A DNA stretch of 64,000 bases from Plecoglossus altivelis. Its lineage: Eukaryota > Chordata > Actinopteri > Osmeriformes > Plecoglossidae. Under the pieces are notes generated by a model. That model worked only from the letters and a program-made list of their open reading frames with translations, did no database searches and was not told the origin of the DNA. The position numbers and the translations under genes are program-made. The DNA lies in contig BROE01000011.1 of NCBI GenBank assembly GCA_036571765.1, positions 1,396,219-1,460,218 of the forward strand, given 5' to 3'. This document shows, in pieces, positions 37,612-49,477 of the stretch; the first letter of the stretch is position 1; every line of letters starts with the position of its first letter.

Positions 37612-38118
37612 GGACACACCTCCTCCGCGACAGCATCCATACATTTCTTAACAAACTCTCCGTCAGTGAAAGGCTTACCGCTGCTTGCTATCAGTTTAGC
37701 AACCCGAAAGCTGGCCTGAACGGATGCCTGGTTCAGCTGAGCTTGGCGTACAAATGTATTCTGCTGAGATAGTAGTCCACTTTTTAGCTTTGAGAGTTTG
37801 TCTGCTCGTATTTGGCCTTGCAAGCTATCGTACTTGTCTTTGTGACGGGATTCATAGTGATTCATAGCAAAAAAATAATCAATAATAATCAATAATAATA
37901 ATTCAGAATGCAGGTTAAATACCCTGCATTCTGAACCAATTTTTCTCTTACCTAACCTTTTCGCCATTATTCCGTTCTCTTTGACAGGGCCGTGCCTAGG
38001 ATTTTTTTTTCTGGAGGCCAAATAAGAAAAAAATCCGATAGCGTCTCTGGTATTGTTCAGATGCCAAATGTGCTGACGGGCCGTATCCGGCCCGCAGGCC
38101 GTAGTTTGCTGACCACTG
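37612..38118 (-). mobile_element. hAT transposase fragment (GTF2IRD2/ZBED-like), cut at the n
   Basis: Minus-strand frame with AKLIASSGKPFTDGEFVKKC and MDAVAEEVC, a segment typical of hAT transposases related to the C-terminal part of GTF2IRD2. The outer end at 38118 reads, on the minus strand, CAGTGGTCAGCAAACTACGG, a hAT-type terminus, and abuts CTCTAGAG at 38119-38126. The frame is truncated by the n at 37611, so only the 5' part of the element is present. Confidence 0.75.
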
Positions 38119-38348
38119 CTCTAGAGGGTTAGGTTTAACTCTGTTCCAGAGGAGATACCAGAGGCCTGTGCTACGAATGAAAATCATCGTGCGCTGGGTT
38201 TCCACGCTGCCCATTGCACGGGCTCAGTTACCTCGATTCACTAACCCAAACAACTGCGGTCCTGCATAACATGTCACAACAGTGATTAACAAATTGTTCA
38301 ATTATCCCCGATATTTACGATATAGATATGTGCATGTTCACAAAAAAG
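38119..38348 (+). repeat. Duplicated 230-bp segment, copy 2
   Basis: Same length as copy 1, starting at the same octamer CTCTAGAG, and continuing past CACAAAAAAG into GGGGTGTTG without interruption. Confidence 0.95.
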
Positions 38349-38403
38349 GGGTGTTGTACAGGAATACAGACCTACAATACAGGTAAAAAGCAAGTCGTTG
38401 CTG

Positions 38404-38884
38404 CCAAATCAAGAAGAAATCACTCCTCTCCAGGTGTCACTGTTGTTGCCCACGTGGGCGTTGAAGTCCCTCAGCAGAACAATGAAGTCCCCGGTCGGTG
38501 CACTATCCAGTACCCCTCCCAGGGACCCCAAGAAGGCCGGGTACTCTGCACTGCTATTCGGCCCATAGGCCGAGACAACAGTGAGAGACCTGTCCCCGGC
38601 TTGAAGGTGCAGGGACACGACCCTCTCGTTTACCTGGGTAAACGCCAACACGTGGTGGCTGAGCCAAGGGGTTATGAGCAAGCCCACGCCAGCCCGCCGC
38701 CTCTCCCCGTGAGCAACGCCAGAGAAATGTAGAGTCCAGCCTCTCTGGAGGATAATGGATCCGGAACCCAGGCTGTGCGTGGAGGTGAGGCCAATTATAT
38801 CTAGCCGGTAACGCTCTACCTCTTGCACAAGCTCGGGCTCCTTCCCAACCAGCAAGGTGACATTCCATGTCCCGGAGTCCTTTT
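38404..38884 (-). mobile_element. LINE endonuclease-domain fragment
   Basis: Minus-strand frame with VGKEPELVQEVERYRLDIIG, LTSTHSLGSGS, AHGERRRAGVGLLI, VSAYGPNSSAEYPAFLGSL and LRDFNAHVGNNSDTWRG. These are successive blocks of the apurinic-like endonuclease of a fish non-LTR retrotransposon. The usual GDFNAH motif is LRDFNAH here. No reverse transcriptase follows, so it is a fragment. Confidence 0.85.
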
Positions 38885-39825
38885 ACATCTCAAGGTGACA
38901 TGTAGCTCATCAACTTTCATGACAGTTACATCTGGGCTTGGCGGACATTGATTGACTGCTTGGAGGGTTGTTTGGTATGTCTAGAGTCCAGTAATAATGT
39001 GGTTCAGCTTGTCTAATTATCTGATTTGACAAACATTCTACCTTTTGGTGGCCACATGCCTGTCACTTCAATATTTAGAACAGTTCTGTCAGCCCCAGAA
39101 TCACAAAGAAACATCACTTTTTGGTTATTTACAAGTAATTATCTGTATGGTTTGATGCTTTGAGCAGAAAGGCCTAGTAAGATCTGTCCGAGATCTAACG
39201 GTGAGCCAGCCTCATGTCATTCTATCTGTTGCCAATCAGGGTTGTATGGATGGTCAACATGGTCTCTGTCATGTCTGGCTGGAGACCTTTGGTCTCTTCT
39301 CCTGTGTCTGCACTCACGGGCCAAATAGCCCAGTCTACCACAGGTCCAGCAGGCTCTGTCCCTCTCTACTGGTTGTCTGCCTCTGCCTCAACCTCGAGCT
39401 GCTCCTTTGGATTAGAACACACCCTTCATGTCTCCCATGTCGTCTGAGAGGAAAATAGGAGCAACCTGTGCCTTCTTTTTCCTCTTTATCACATCCTGAG
39501 CATGTGAGGCATAATTCATAGTGTTAACCACATTGTCAGTACCATGATTTACATTATGCTTCCCAGTGAAGTACTATATTATGTCATGTACAGCTGGATA
39601 GCTCAGTGGTTAAATCGCCTGACTCCCAAACCAGCAATATGGTTTTGAATCCTGGCAGGTGCAGGTGCTGTCACACAATGATGAAAGTCACAAAGCAGGG
39701 AACAACAACAACCAATGTAAGTACTACAACATCAGCAAAGTCTAAACCGTAATTTCCTCCAATCTATCAACACCTACACCTGTCCTGTACAGCTTAAGAT
39801 CAAGGCCAGAAAGTGTGGAGTGCAT
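38885..39825. other. No gene seen; one tRNA-like remnant
   Basis: No coding exon recognised. Around 39593-39660 there is a tRNA-like head with an A box TAGCTCAGTGG and a damaged B box GGTTTTGAATCC, probably a SINE fragment. Confidence 0.5.
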
Positions 39826-40935
39826 ATTCGTTACTTTGTTACTTCTCGTTACTTTTCTTTCGTTAATTTTCGTTACTTTTCCTTCTTACTTTTCGTTACT
39901 TTTCCTTCCTTACTTCGTTACTTTTCCTTCGTTATTTTTCGTTACTTTCCTTCAAGTTACTTTAAGTTACTTACTTCAGTTACTTTTCGTTACTTTTTCT
40001 TCATTACATTTCGTTACTTTCCTTCGTTACTTTTCGTTACTTTCCTCCGTTACTTTTCGTAACTTTTCCTTCGTTACTTTTCATTACTTTCCTCCGTTAC
40101 TTTTCGTTACTTTTCCTCCATTACCTTTTGTTACTTTCCTTCTTACTTCATTACTTTCCTCCGTTAAAAGTAACGGAGGAAAAGTAATGAAGTTACGAAG
40201 GAAAAGTTTTCCTTCTTTACTTTTTGTTACTTTCCTCATTTACTTTCCCTTACTTTTCCTTCGTTACTTTTCGTTACTTTCCTTCTTACTTTTCCTTAAT
40301 TTCTTCAGTTACTTTTCGTTACTTTTCCTTCCTTACTTCGTTACTTTTCGTTACTTTTCGTTACTTTCCTCCATTACTTTTCGTTACTTTTCCTTTGTTA
40401 CTTTCCTTCGTTACTTTTCGTTACTTTCCTCTGTTATTTTTTGTTACTTTCCTTCTTACTTTTCCTTAATTTCTTCAGTTACTTTTTGTTACTTTTCCTT
40501 CCTTACTTCGTTACTTTTCCTTCGTTATTTTTCGTTACTTTCCTTCAAGTTACTTTAAGTTACTTACTTCAGTTACTTTTCGTTACTTTTCCTTTGTTAC
40601 TTTTCGTTACTTTCCTTCGTTACTTTTCGTTACTTTCCTCCGTTACTTTTCGTAACTTTTCCTTCGTAACTTTTCGTTACTTTCCTCTTTACTTTTCGTT
40701 ACTTTCCTCCGTTACTTTTCGTAACTTTTCGTTACTTTCCTCTTTACTTTTCGTTACTTTCCTTCTTACTTTTCCTTAATTTCTTCAGTTACTTTTCGTT
40801 ACTTTTCCTTCCTTACTTCGTTACTTTTCGTTACTTTTCCTCCGTTACTTTTCGTTACTTTCCTCCGTTACTTTTCATTACTTTTCCTTCGTAACTTAAT
40901 TACTTTTCCTTCGTTACTTTTAGTTACTTTTAGTC
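39826..40935. repeat. Minisatellite of CGTTACTTTTC / CGTTACTTTCC units
   Basis: About 1.1 kb of 9-13 base units built on CGTTACTTT, with C/T-rich variants. A short inverted stretch lies at about 40163-40208, where the complementary form AAAGTAACGG appears. Open frames across it (VTFRYFS-type) are repeat translations. Confidence 0.95.
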
Positions 40936-42524
40936 CAACAACTCTGACTACTTCAGCATGCATATACAGATGGCTATATATGGTAGTGTTGTTTTTGTAG
41001 TAACATTCTTTGATTCAAGCCAGTAATATAATTTTTCTTTAACTTTCGAATGACTGTTTTCTACCAACTCTGACCACTTCAGTATGTATATGGTGATGGT
41101 ATATACATGGGAAGGTTATTTAAAGTAATATTCTTTGATTCCATTCAAAAAATGATTTTAAACAACTTCTGTTTTTTATGGCCTTAACGTGATTTTCAGC
41201 GCCTAAAAAGCGTTTTCCAAGGTTTTACAATGTAACTTTTGAATGACTGTTTTTCCACCAACTCTGACTATTTCAGCATGCATGTAGTGGTGGTTTATAC
41301 ATGGGAATATGGTTTATGCAGTAAAATTCGATCATTCCAGGCAGTAATATTATTTTTCATGTAAAATTTGAATGACTGTTTTGACACCAAATCTGACCAC
41401 TTTAACATTTATATGGTGATGGTTCATACATGGGAAAATGGTTTATAAAGTAATATTCTTTGATTACAGTCAATAAAATTGATTTTGAACAACTTCAGTT
41501 TTTTATGGCCTTAAAGTGATTTTCAGCGCCTGAAAAGCGTTTTCCAAGGTTTTACAATATAACTTTTGAATGAATGTTTTTCCACCAAATCTTACTATTT
41601 CAGCATGCATGTAGTGGTGGTTTATACATGGGAAAGTGCTTTATGGTAGTAAAACGAATCATGCCAGGCAGTAATATTACTTTTTCATGTAGAATTTGAT
41701 TGACTGTTTTTCCACCAAATTTGACTATTTCAGCATGTATATGTTGGTTGTTTATACATGGGAAAGTGTTTTATGCAGTAATATTCGATCATTCCAGGCA
41801 GTAATATTATTTTTCATGTAAAATTTGAATGACTGTTTTTCCACCAAATCTTACTATTTCAGCATGCATGTAGTGGTGGTTTATACATGGGAAAGTGCTT
41901 TATGTAGTAAAATTCGATCATTCCAGGCAGTAATATTATTTTTCATGTAAAATTTGAATGACTGTTTTGACACCAAATCTGACTATTTCAGCATGCATGT
42001 AGTGGTGGTAGTATATGGCAGTGTTGTTTTTGCAGTAAGATTCTTTGATTCCTGCCAGCAATATAATTTTTCATTTAACTTTCGAAAGACTGTTGTTTCT
42101 GACCAAATTTGACCAATTTAGTATGTATATGGTGATGGTATATACATGGGAAGGTTATTTAAAGTAAAATTCTTTGGTTCCAGTCAAAAATTATTTAAAA
42201 CAACCTTCGTTTTTATGGCCTAAAGTTGATTTTCAACGGCCAAAAACGGTTTTCCCAAGGTTACAATGCAACTTGCATGACTGTTTTTCCACCAACCTGC
42301 TATTTCAGCCATGGCAATGTATTGGGGTTTAACATGGAAAGTATGGTTATTTGCATGTAAAATTCGATCACTTCCAGTGCAGTATATATTTCACGTAAAT
42401 TTTGAATGACTGTTTTCCCACCGAATTTGACCAATTAAGCATGTGTATGGTGATTTTTTATACATGGGAATGTAGTTTTTTAAAGTAATATTCAATGATT
42501 TCATTGAGTAAAATTGATTTTGAA
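40936..42524. repeat. Degenerate ~130-bp tandem satellite
   Basis: The landmark TTTTCCACCAAATCTGAC...TTTCAGCATGCATG recurs near 41250, 41382, 41578, 41708, 41836, 41966, 42092, 42285 and 42413. Spacing is 126-132 bases except two steps of about 195, where an extra ~65-bp block (GTTTTTTATGGCC to CAAGGTTTTACAATG) is present. It is flanked on both sides by the CGTTACTTTTC minisatellite. Confidence 0.9.
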
Positions 42525-42717
42525 CAACTTTTCCTCCGTTACTTTTCGTTACTTTCCTCCATTACTTTTCGTTACTTGTCCTTCGTTACTTTTCGTTACT
42601 TTTCCTTCGATACTTTTCGTTACTTTCCTCGGTTTTAGTTACTTTTCCTTCGTTACTTTTCGTTACTTTCCACCGTTACTTTTGGTTACTTTCCTTCGTT
42701 ACTTTTCGTTACTTTTT
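42525..42717. repeat. Second block of the CGTTACTTTTC minisatellite
   Basis: Same unit as 39826-40935, reappearing after the 130-bp satellite. A last partial ~65-bp satellite block (AGCACCTGAGAAGCGTTTTC) follows to about 42790. Confidence 0.92.
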
Positions 42718-42787
42718 CAGCACCTGAGAAGCGTTTTCTAAGGTTTTGCATGTTACTTTTGAAAAATTGTTTTTCCACCAACGCTGA

Positions 42788-44299
42788 TTACTTTATACAT
42801 ATAGTGGTTGTCAGATTTGGTGCATGTAGCTTGTAGATCTTCTCCAGGGGAACCAATACGCCAGAAAGAATCTGGAAGGAGAGAGATACAGCACGTTTGA
42901 TGTACATATCCATTAGATACACTGCGCAAGGTATGAGTCCACTCAAACTAACGGTGTTGAATAACAAAAATGAAGCTCACCTCAATCTCGTCGTCCCTTG
43001 CAGCCACGGCCTCCTTGGTTTCACTCAGGGTCTTCCGGTATTCTTTCGCCTGCTGGCAGAGTCGAAGGTGTTTGCCCTTCAAGAGCTTGGCAGCATTGCG
43101 GAGGAAGCGTCATTGCTTCCTCAGCGCTCCGTTCTCCTTCTCTAGGCTTCGCCAGCAGGCGTGGACGGCCTCCTGGTGGCTCCTCCTCTCCCCTGCTTCC
43201 GCATGCACCCTGGCCAGCTCCCGCTTGGCCGCCGCCAGCCGGAACAGCGCCACACCGAGCCCAGCGGTCCAGAGAGCGTGCTCTAGGATGACCAGGTACG
43301 CTGGGTCCCAGGGCAACACCGCCGAAGAGTCGCCCTGTATCCACGGGAACGCGGAAAAGAACCGTTCCTGGATCTCCGAGGTGCTGCAATTTAAGGTGCT
43401 CCGATAGAGCACCTTCTGGTCCAACAAGGTTTGGACGAAGACGCTCAGACTGGTCACGGTTGGGTCGAACATGGTCACGGACGCGATGGTCGGGTCGAAC
43501 ACTGCATGATACAACCTGGTTGTGTGGAACGTGCTCAGATCGACTAGGGTTGCGTTCAACCTGGTTTGATGGAACACCCTCTTAAAGAACACTACGGGGT
43601 TGAACTCCATGTCGAATAACGTGGCTGGGTTCGTCTCGGTCAAAATGAACACGTTCGGTTGGAACCTTGTGACGTTGAATACGGTCACAGTGGGACGGTG
43701 GTATTATGGTCTCTGGCACCATGTCAGTTTCCTGAAGAAGGAAAAAAAAGATAATAAATTCATCATGGTTTTATTTGAGACATTTCAGTTCAGCACAGCT
43801 CATCCATTTTTTGGATGACAGTCATATTACATCACTTGAACTTTATGAAATAAAAAACATGTTTCGGCTCATTTGTTTACCTCATCGTGAACATATTGTT
43901 GGTCAAGATCGGTTTCGCAGTCAGTCGAGAAATCCTATATTGTACTTTATCTTAGCTACATGTTTTTCTTGCATAGACTTATTGTGTAACAGAACAAATT
44001 ATACCCCAGTTTGTTTGGCCAGAGCCTGAAAGCGTACACAACTTTTCAGACGGTGGTTATTAATCCCAAGTAACACTTACGGTTGTAGTCTTCTGGAACG
44101 GCGGGTCGAGGAAAGTTGGGTCTTTTTTCCGCGGACCGTTGCAAAGGCATTCTGTCCAGTTAAGACCTTCTGGACAGGCGACCGGTTCCTGCGGGCATCG
44201 CCTTCTCTTTTGAGGAGAGCGGGCTCTGGAGCTGGGCGTAAAAGCGAACACGCAGTGTGCAAAAAAGAACAAGGTTAGTAAAACACTTACCTGCCTCAT
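42788..44299 (-). pseudogene. Unrecognised signal-peptide / coiled-coil gene with frame breaks
   Basis: Three exons with good splice sites: 44081-44299, 42981-43731, 42788-42871. Exon 1 encodes MRQVSVLLTLFFFAHCVFA, a likely signal peptide, then a Cys/Pro-rich stretch with CPEGLNWTECLC. Exon 2 holds imperfect 15-residue repeats, a hydrophobic segment (AYLVILEHALWTAGLGVALF) and a coiled coil (KRELARVHAEAGERR, then RKTLSETKEAVAARDDEIE). Exon 3 adds ILSGVLVPLEKIYK and stops. The phases of exon 2-3 fit, but exon 2 is one base too long for exon 1's frame, and a TGA at 43110-43112 interrupts the coiled coil. I do not recognise the family. It may be a decaying gene, or intact with two sequence errors. 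The 3' end runs into satellite DNA. Confidence 0.5.
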
Positions 44300-45962
44300 C
44301 GTTGTCTCGCTGGTTTCCGTTTGGAAATGAAGAGAATGAAGATAACTTTTGGTATAAATACAATGTTTGACATTCATGACGTCAGCGAATCTGTAGCTTG
44401 CGTCACAATAGACCTGGCTGACAGGCGCAGTTGCCAGTTCATTTTGGAGCAAGGTGTCCGTGTACTCAGTGGTGTCCACACTGGCCCGTGTATCAAACTC
44501 CTCTGACTTTGTGTCACTGGTTTGTTCGCTGTATAGCGACATATAGAACTAGGTTGTGAAATGAACGAGCTATTGTTTTTTCCCCCTGAAATGTTTCGAT
44601 GCCTGCCAGTTGTTATTGTACACCAGCTGCCTCAGGATTTTTTTAAATCGAAACAAATACTAAGACAGAAACAATTTACATTCGGTTCCCCTGTGATTAA
44701 ACAATATTTGCAGTATCTTAAGTCCTCAAAGTTAGAGGAAGGGAGGCAATAGTGTCCCAAAGGAAAATTTTTGGGTTTTAAAACATCTCTTATTCTGCAG
44801 GAATTGTGTCCATCTAGTTATTGCGTGGGATGAAGAAACGATTATATCTACCGGCTGTTCCATACAGTCTCAGAATGTCATTAGATCACAACAAAATGAG
44901 TCATGAACAGTTTCATACAGTTAAATTCAGACTTTATACTAGGCGGTCATATTGTTATATTATAAGGATTGTTTTGCCCGGGTATAACTATGTGATTTAG
45001 GATACATTGATTAGGATAGACTACTATTCCAAAATGTCTGTATGTACGGCTAATCAACTGTTAACTGCAGACCCAGACTTATTTTGACCTTCCTTTCTTC
45101 AATAGACAAGTTTGTCGTCCGACTTTTGACCTTGACTCTGCTCTCTAATGTCTGACCTCATCTTCTTGTTCACTCCTCCTTGTTCCCTTATCTCCTCCCC
45201 TTTTCCTCCTCCTATCCTCCCCCTAAATTACAGTTATCATAGCAGCTATCGAATGGATGGCAAACACAAGCTCTCTTGAGATCTAAAACAACTTGAAGAT
45301 CTATATTTTGGATGAGGGTTTACCGATCCAGAAACAATCCAGATCCTGGAACCAGATAGGTTTGAACTTGAACCCTTGAACGCTAATCGAGAAAACTCAG
45401 AGCTTTTATTTAGGCTTTTAAGAGTATTTAATCAGGTTGGTTAGGTTGACGCTATTAGCTTGGAATGTAAACTTACCAGAGGGTCTCTTTCCTGGTGCAG
45501 GGTTGGAGTGTATAACTACAAGAAGGTAGATCTCATGTAAATACTGTACATATTACCAACGCCTAGCTGAAAGACTGTGACAAATTGGGGAGACTTGAGC
45601 CAGCTGCTAAGAAAACAAATTAAATAAATCAAGTCAACTGATAAACACGTAACCATCAGCACATCAGTGATGCAAAGCCTGGGTGTGCTGGTTCTGACCT
45701 CCCTCAACGCCCCAGTCTGTGGAGGGCGGGAGGTGTTTACAGCACAGCTCAGCAGGCTCAGGTGTGGCTCATCTGGGTAATGACTCTCCATTCAGAACCT
45801 GCCTCAGAACAGCGACACCTCCTGCTCATACGTACACACGATATGTATCTCAGGGGAGGAGAGCCTCTTGAATGAATCTGTACAGTGGACATAGAAATTC
45901 CATTCCTGACTGCCTCCAAACCACCAAAAACATCTAAACAAAGGTGTCTTTTTAAGCCCTTT
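44300..45962. other. No gene recognised
   Basis: Upstream of the unknown minus-strand gene and downstream of ints3. No exon series or RNA gene is seen on either strand; short open frames here have no family resemblance. Confidence 0.5.
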
Positions 45963-45968
45963 TTTATT
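45963..45968 (-). terminator. Poly(A) signal, likely ints3
   Basis: AATAAA on the minus strand, about 880 bases beyond the ints3 stop codon, with no other gene between. Confidence 0.55.
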
Positions 45969-46846
45969 AATATCATAATCATTTCACATAGTTATGATCT
46001 TCTTTTTATGAAAATAGGTCAGTAGAAAGAAATTTCCATTAAAAAGTTCAGCAACTAATCCAAGAGTCCAACAGTCTTTATTCCTGCACCTCTGTACACT
46101 CCAACCATACGAAGAGAGGGGGTTAAAATGATCGAATGAGAGTCTACAGTCTCACGTCAGGCCAATCAGAACAGGAAGGGGGAGATGGGGCGGGACCAAA
46201 TTAAGCTTATCAACCAATCACTCATTGGTAGCTGTGGAGTTGGGTGGGGGGATCCTGTGGAGCAGGATGGGGAAGGGCGGCATTGAAGGAATCCTCTTCC
46301 ACTCCTTAGCAACTCCAGAAACATCTTTTACACCTTAGGAAATAAACAGGAATCGTGTTGTTTGTTCTTCTGTTAAAATCTATTAGGCTGAGTGGTGGTG
46401 GGGGGGTCTTGATGCTGGTTGGTTGTCAGGTCATTGTGAAACTTCGCCATCTCCTCCAAGTGCAGTGTGATGAGCAGGCCACTAGGGGGTGGGAGAGGGC
46501 CACAACATCTTCCCCCGTATTCTATGTCTAGAGGAGTCCGGTCTTCCTCAAGGACAACAGTTCAGTTTGACAGTGCCACCACTGACATCTCCCCAGACCA
46601 ATAAAGTCACACCAACAGGCAAAGCAGCCGATAAGCAGAAAGAACAGGGCGGAAGGGAGGAGTGTCTCCGTGGCTCCAGCCAATGGCATTGAGAGTCCAT
46701 GCGGAGGACCACCTCCTTTCCCTCCATTAGACAGAGCGATTCAAGCGGGGCGGGAGTTCCTCAGTGGTTTGGAGAAGCTGATTGGCTCATGGTCCTGTCT
46801 CTCAAAGTGGTCGCTATGGCAACTGGTTGGTGGGTTGGGGTGTCAC

Positions 46847-49442
46847 TCAGTCGCTGTCAGAGCCCACGGCTGACGAGCCTTTCCTCTTCCTCTTTGGAGG
46901 TTTGGGCTTGGAGTCTTCCTCTTCCTGAAGACACAATTCAAACAATTCAACAGTCATTTATTGGTAAATACAGTGATCCCTCGCCACTTGGCGGTTCACT
47001 TATCGCGGATTCGCTATTTCGCGGATTTTCATAATGCATTATTTTATTTTTTTTGGTGCATTGTGCTCTGCATTCTGATTCGCTAAAAACTCACTCCCGC
47101 TTCTTGTATCAAAACATGCTACGAATTGTGCTATCATTTTGTCGTCTCGTGCAGTTATGTGTACGTACATAAAACAGCTTGGCAAATTTACATTAAATTG
47201 GCCAAATTATCTTGTAATTTCGAACATCTCCTAAACCCATAATGTCGACGAAACGGCCTGGACCGACAAAAGCACCTGCGGATGGGCCCAAACGGCGGAA
47301 GATGCTACCTATCTCAGATAAAGTTAAACTTCTGGACATGCTAAGGGAAGGTAAAAGCTATGCAGCCGTTGCTCGCCATTACGGAATCAATGAATCTTCC
47401 GTTCGTTACATAAAGAAGGAGGAAAAAAACATAAGGACGACAGCAGCACTCAAGTTTTCTATTTCGCGGATTTCACTTATCGCGGGTCATTTTCGGAACG
47501 TAACCCCCGCGATAAACGAGGGATTACTGTAATCAAAATACGTAAATCCATGTATCCGCCTGTTAATACCTCAAACAATAAATCCATGAATTGATCCATA
47601 CGTTAGTCAAGATCAATGCATCAATCGGGGAACAGGATCAGGAAAATAATTTGATGTAAACAGGAAGTGAACAAAGAGGAAGTGGACGGGAAGTGACCAG
47701 GAAGTGGACAGAAAGTGACCTACAGAGGCAGTGCTGGAGGCGCTTTCCTCCTCGTTGCTGGCAGGTGGGGCTGCCCCCTTGCGTGACCGTGGCGATGTGG
47801 CTGGCGCCTTGCGACGCGACTTCTGAGGTTTGGACGATGCCTCCTCGTATTCCTCAGCCAATGAGAACAGGTCGCTGAATCTGATAGGCGGGGAGATGGA
47901 AGGGATACACCAATCACAACGATGGATGTGATAGGCTGTATGTGTGAGCACAATGTGTGTTGGGGTGATCAGTAATGGGAAGTGTGTGTGTGTGTGTATG
48001 TGTATGCGGGTGCGCGAGTGTGTGTGTGTCTGACCTCATCTTGTGCGTCTCATCACAGCTGGCCTGTACATGCTGTAGAGCCTGGAGGATGGGGGTCTGG
48101 GTGAAAACTGGAAAACACAAACACATTTTAACCTACATACAGTCTTTTAATGTATGTGTGCTAGTGAGAGAGTGCTGTCTGCATGTGGACTTGTTTTGTG
48201 TCTTGTGCGAATGACAGTGCGCATGTGAGAGAGTGCATGTGTTTAAAAAAAAGTGTGTGTGTATGTGTGTGAGAGAGAGAGAGCATGTGTTAGTGAGAAA
48301 GTGTGCATGTTTGTTTGAGAGCGAGAAAATCTGTTAGTGAGAGAGAGAGCATGTGTTAGTGTGATAGGGCGTGTGATGTTTTGTTTTGAGCAGAGAGCTA
48401 TTGTGGTTGGGGAGTACTTTGAAAATTAAGGGGTTAGTGATAGGAGAGGGAAGAGGTTAGTTTTTTTGATGAATAATAATTGGTAAGCGTTCGTGAGTAA
48501 AGGGTAGTAATGTGTTAACGTTTGTGGCTGAAAAATGACGTAAGCTTGAGAGAGGGATAATAGTAAATGATAAGTTGGTCATAACCTACTAGAAACTGTT
48601 TCTGCCACTCTTGATGAAATGTACGTAGTTTGGGTTTAGTTCATGATGCCGGACGTGGTGTGGGGTCGCGCTGATGTCGGTGCGGGCGTTGGTCGTGATG
48701 GTGTTTTTTGGCTGAAAAAAGACGTAAGGGATTAGTAATGACCGTTTTTTTTTTTTTTTGATGAAAATACGTAAAGGGTTAGAGTGTTGTATGAAGTTTT
48801 TGATGAAAATACGGTGGGGGTTAGTATGACTTCTTTTTTGTTTTGGGTGGTTGAAAAGAGGTGGTGTTAGCAGGGGGACAGGGTGTGGCGTTAGCAGGGG
48901 GACAGGGTGTGGTGTTAGCAGGGGGACAGGGTGTGGTGTTAGCAGGGGGACAGGGTGTGGTGTTAGCAGGGGGACAGGATAGGTAGAAGGGGGGGAGGGA
49001 CAGGGTGTGCTCCTACCTCTGGCGTTTGCGGGGCAGGTTGTTGTTCTTGATGAGCAAGGCTTTGATGTGCTCCCCCAGCACGTCGTCGTGCTTGGCCGCC
49101 CAGTGGCGCAGGATGCTGGTGGTGAACTGGTCCTCTGGGTGACACGGCCTGCTCAGGACCATCTTAACCATCTCCTCACTGGGTCTGAGGGGAAAGGAGA
49201 GGATAAAAGGAAAGTAGGGGAGGGGACGGAGCCAGTGCGAACAGATGGAGGAGGAGAGAAGAGGGTGGAAGATCAGAGAGGGCAAACAGATGGAGGAGAA
49301 CGGACTGGCTGGGCTCCGTCCAGCCATGGTGTCGTCATGCCACGTACCTCTCCCTCCTCAGCTGTAGCAGCAGACAGGACAGAGCCTCTGGGTGCTCTGG
49401 AGACAGAGAGAGAGACAGAGAGAGAGACAGAGAGAGAGAGAC

Positions 49443-49477
<35 letters not shown>

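Noticed and set aside
39815..40779. Long plus-strand frames of VTFRYFS-type sequence
   Set aside because: They are translations of the CGTTACTTTTC minisatellite and change frame with each unit; no start context, splice sites or family match.
43110..43112. Selenocysteine explanation for the in-frame TGA in the unknown gene
   Set aside because: The codon lies within a coiled coil with no redox motif, and the same gene has a separate frame break; a nonsense change or error is simpler.
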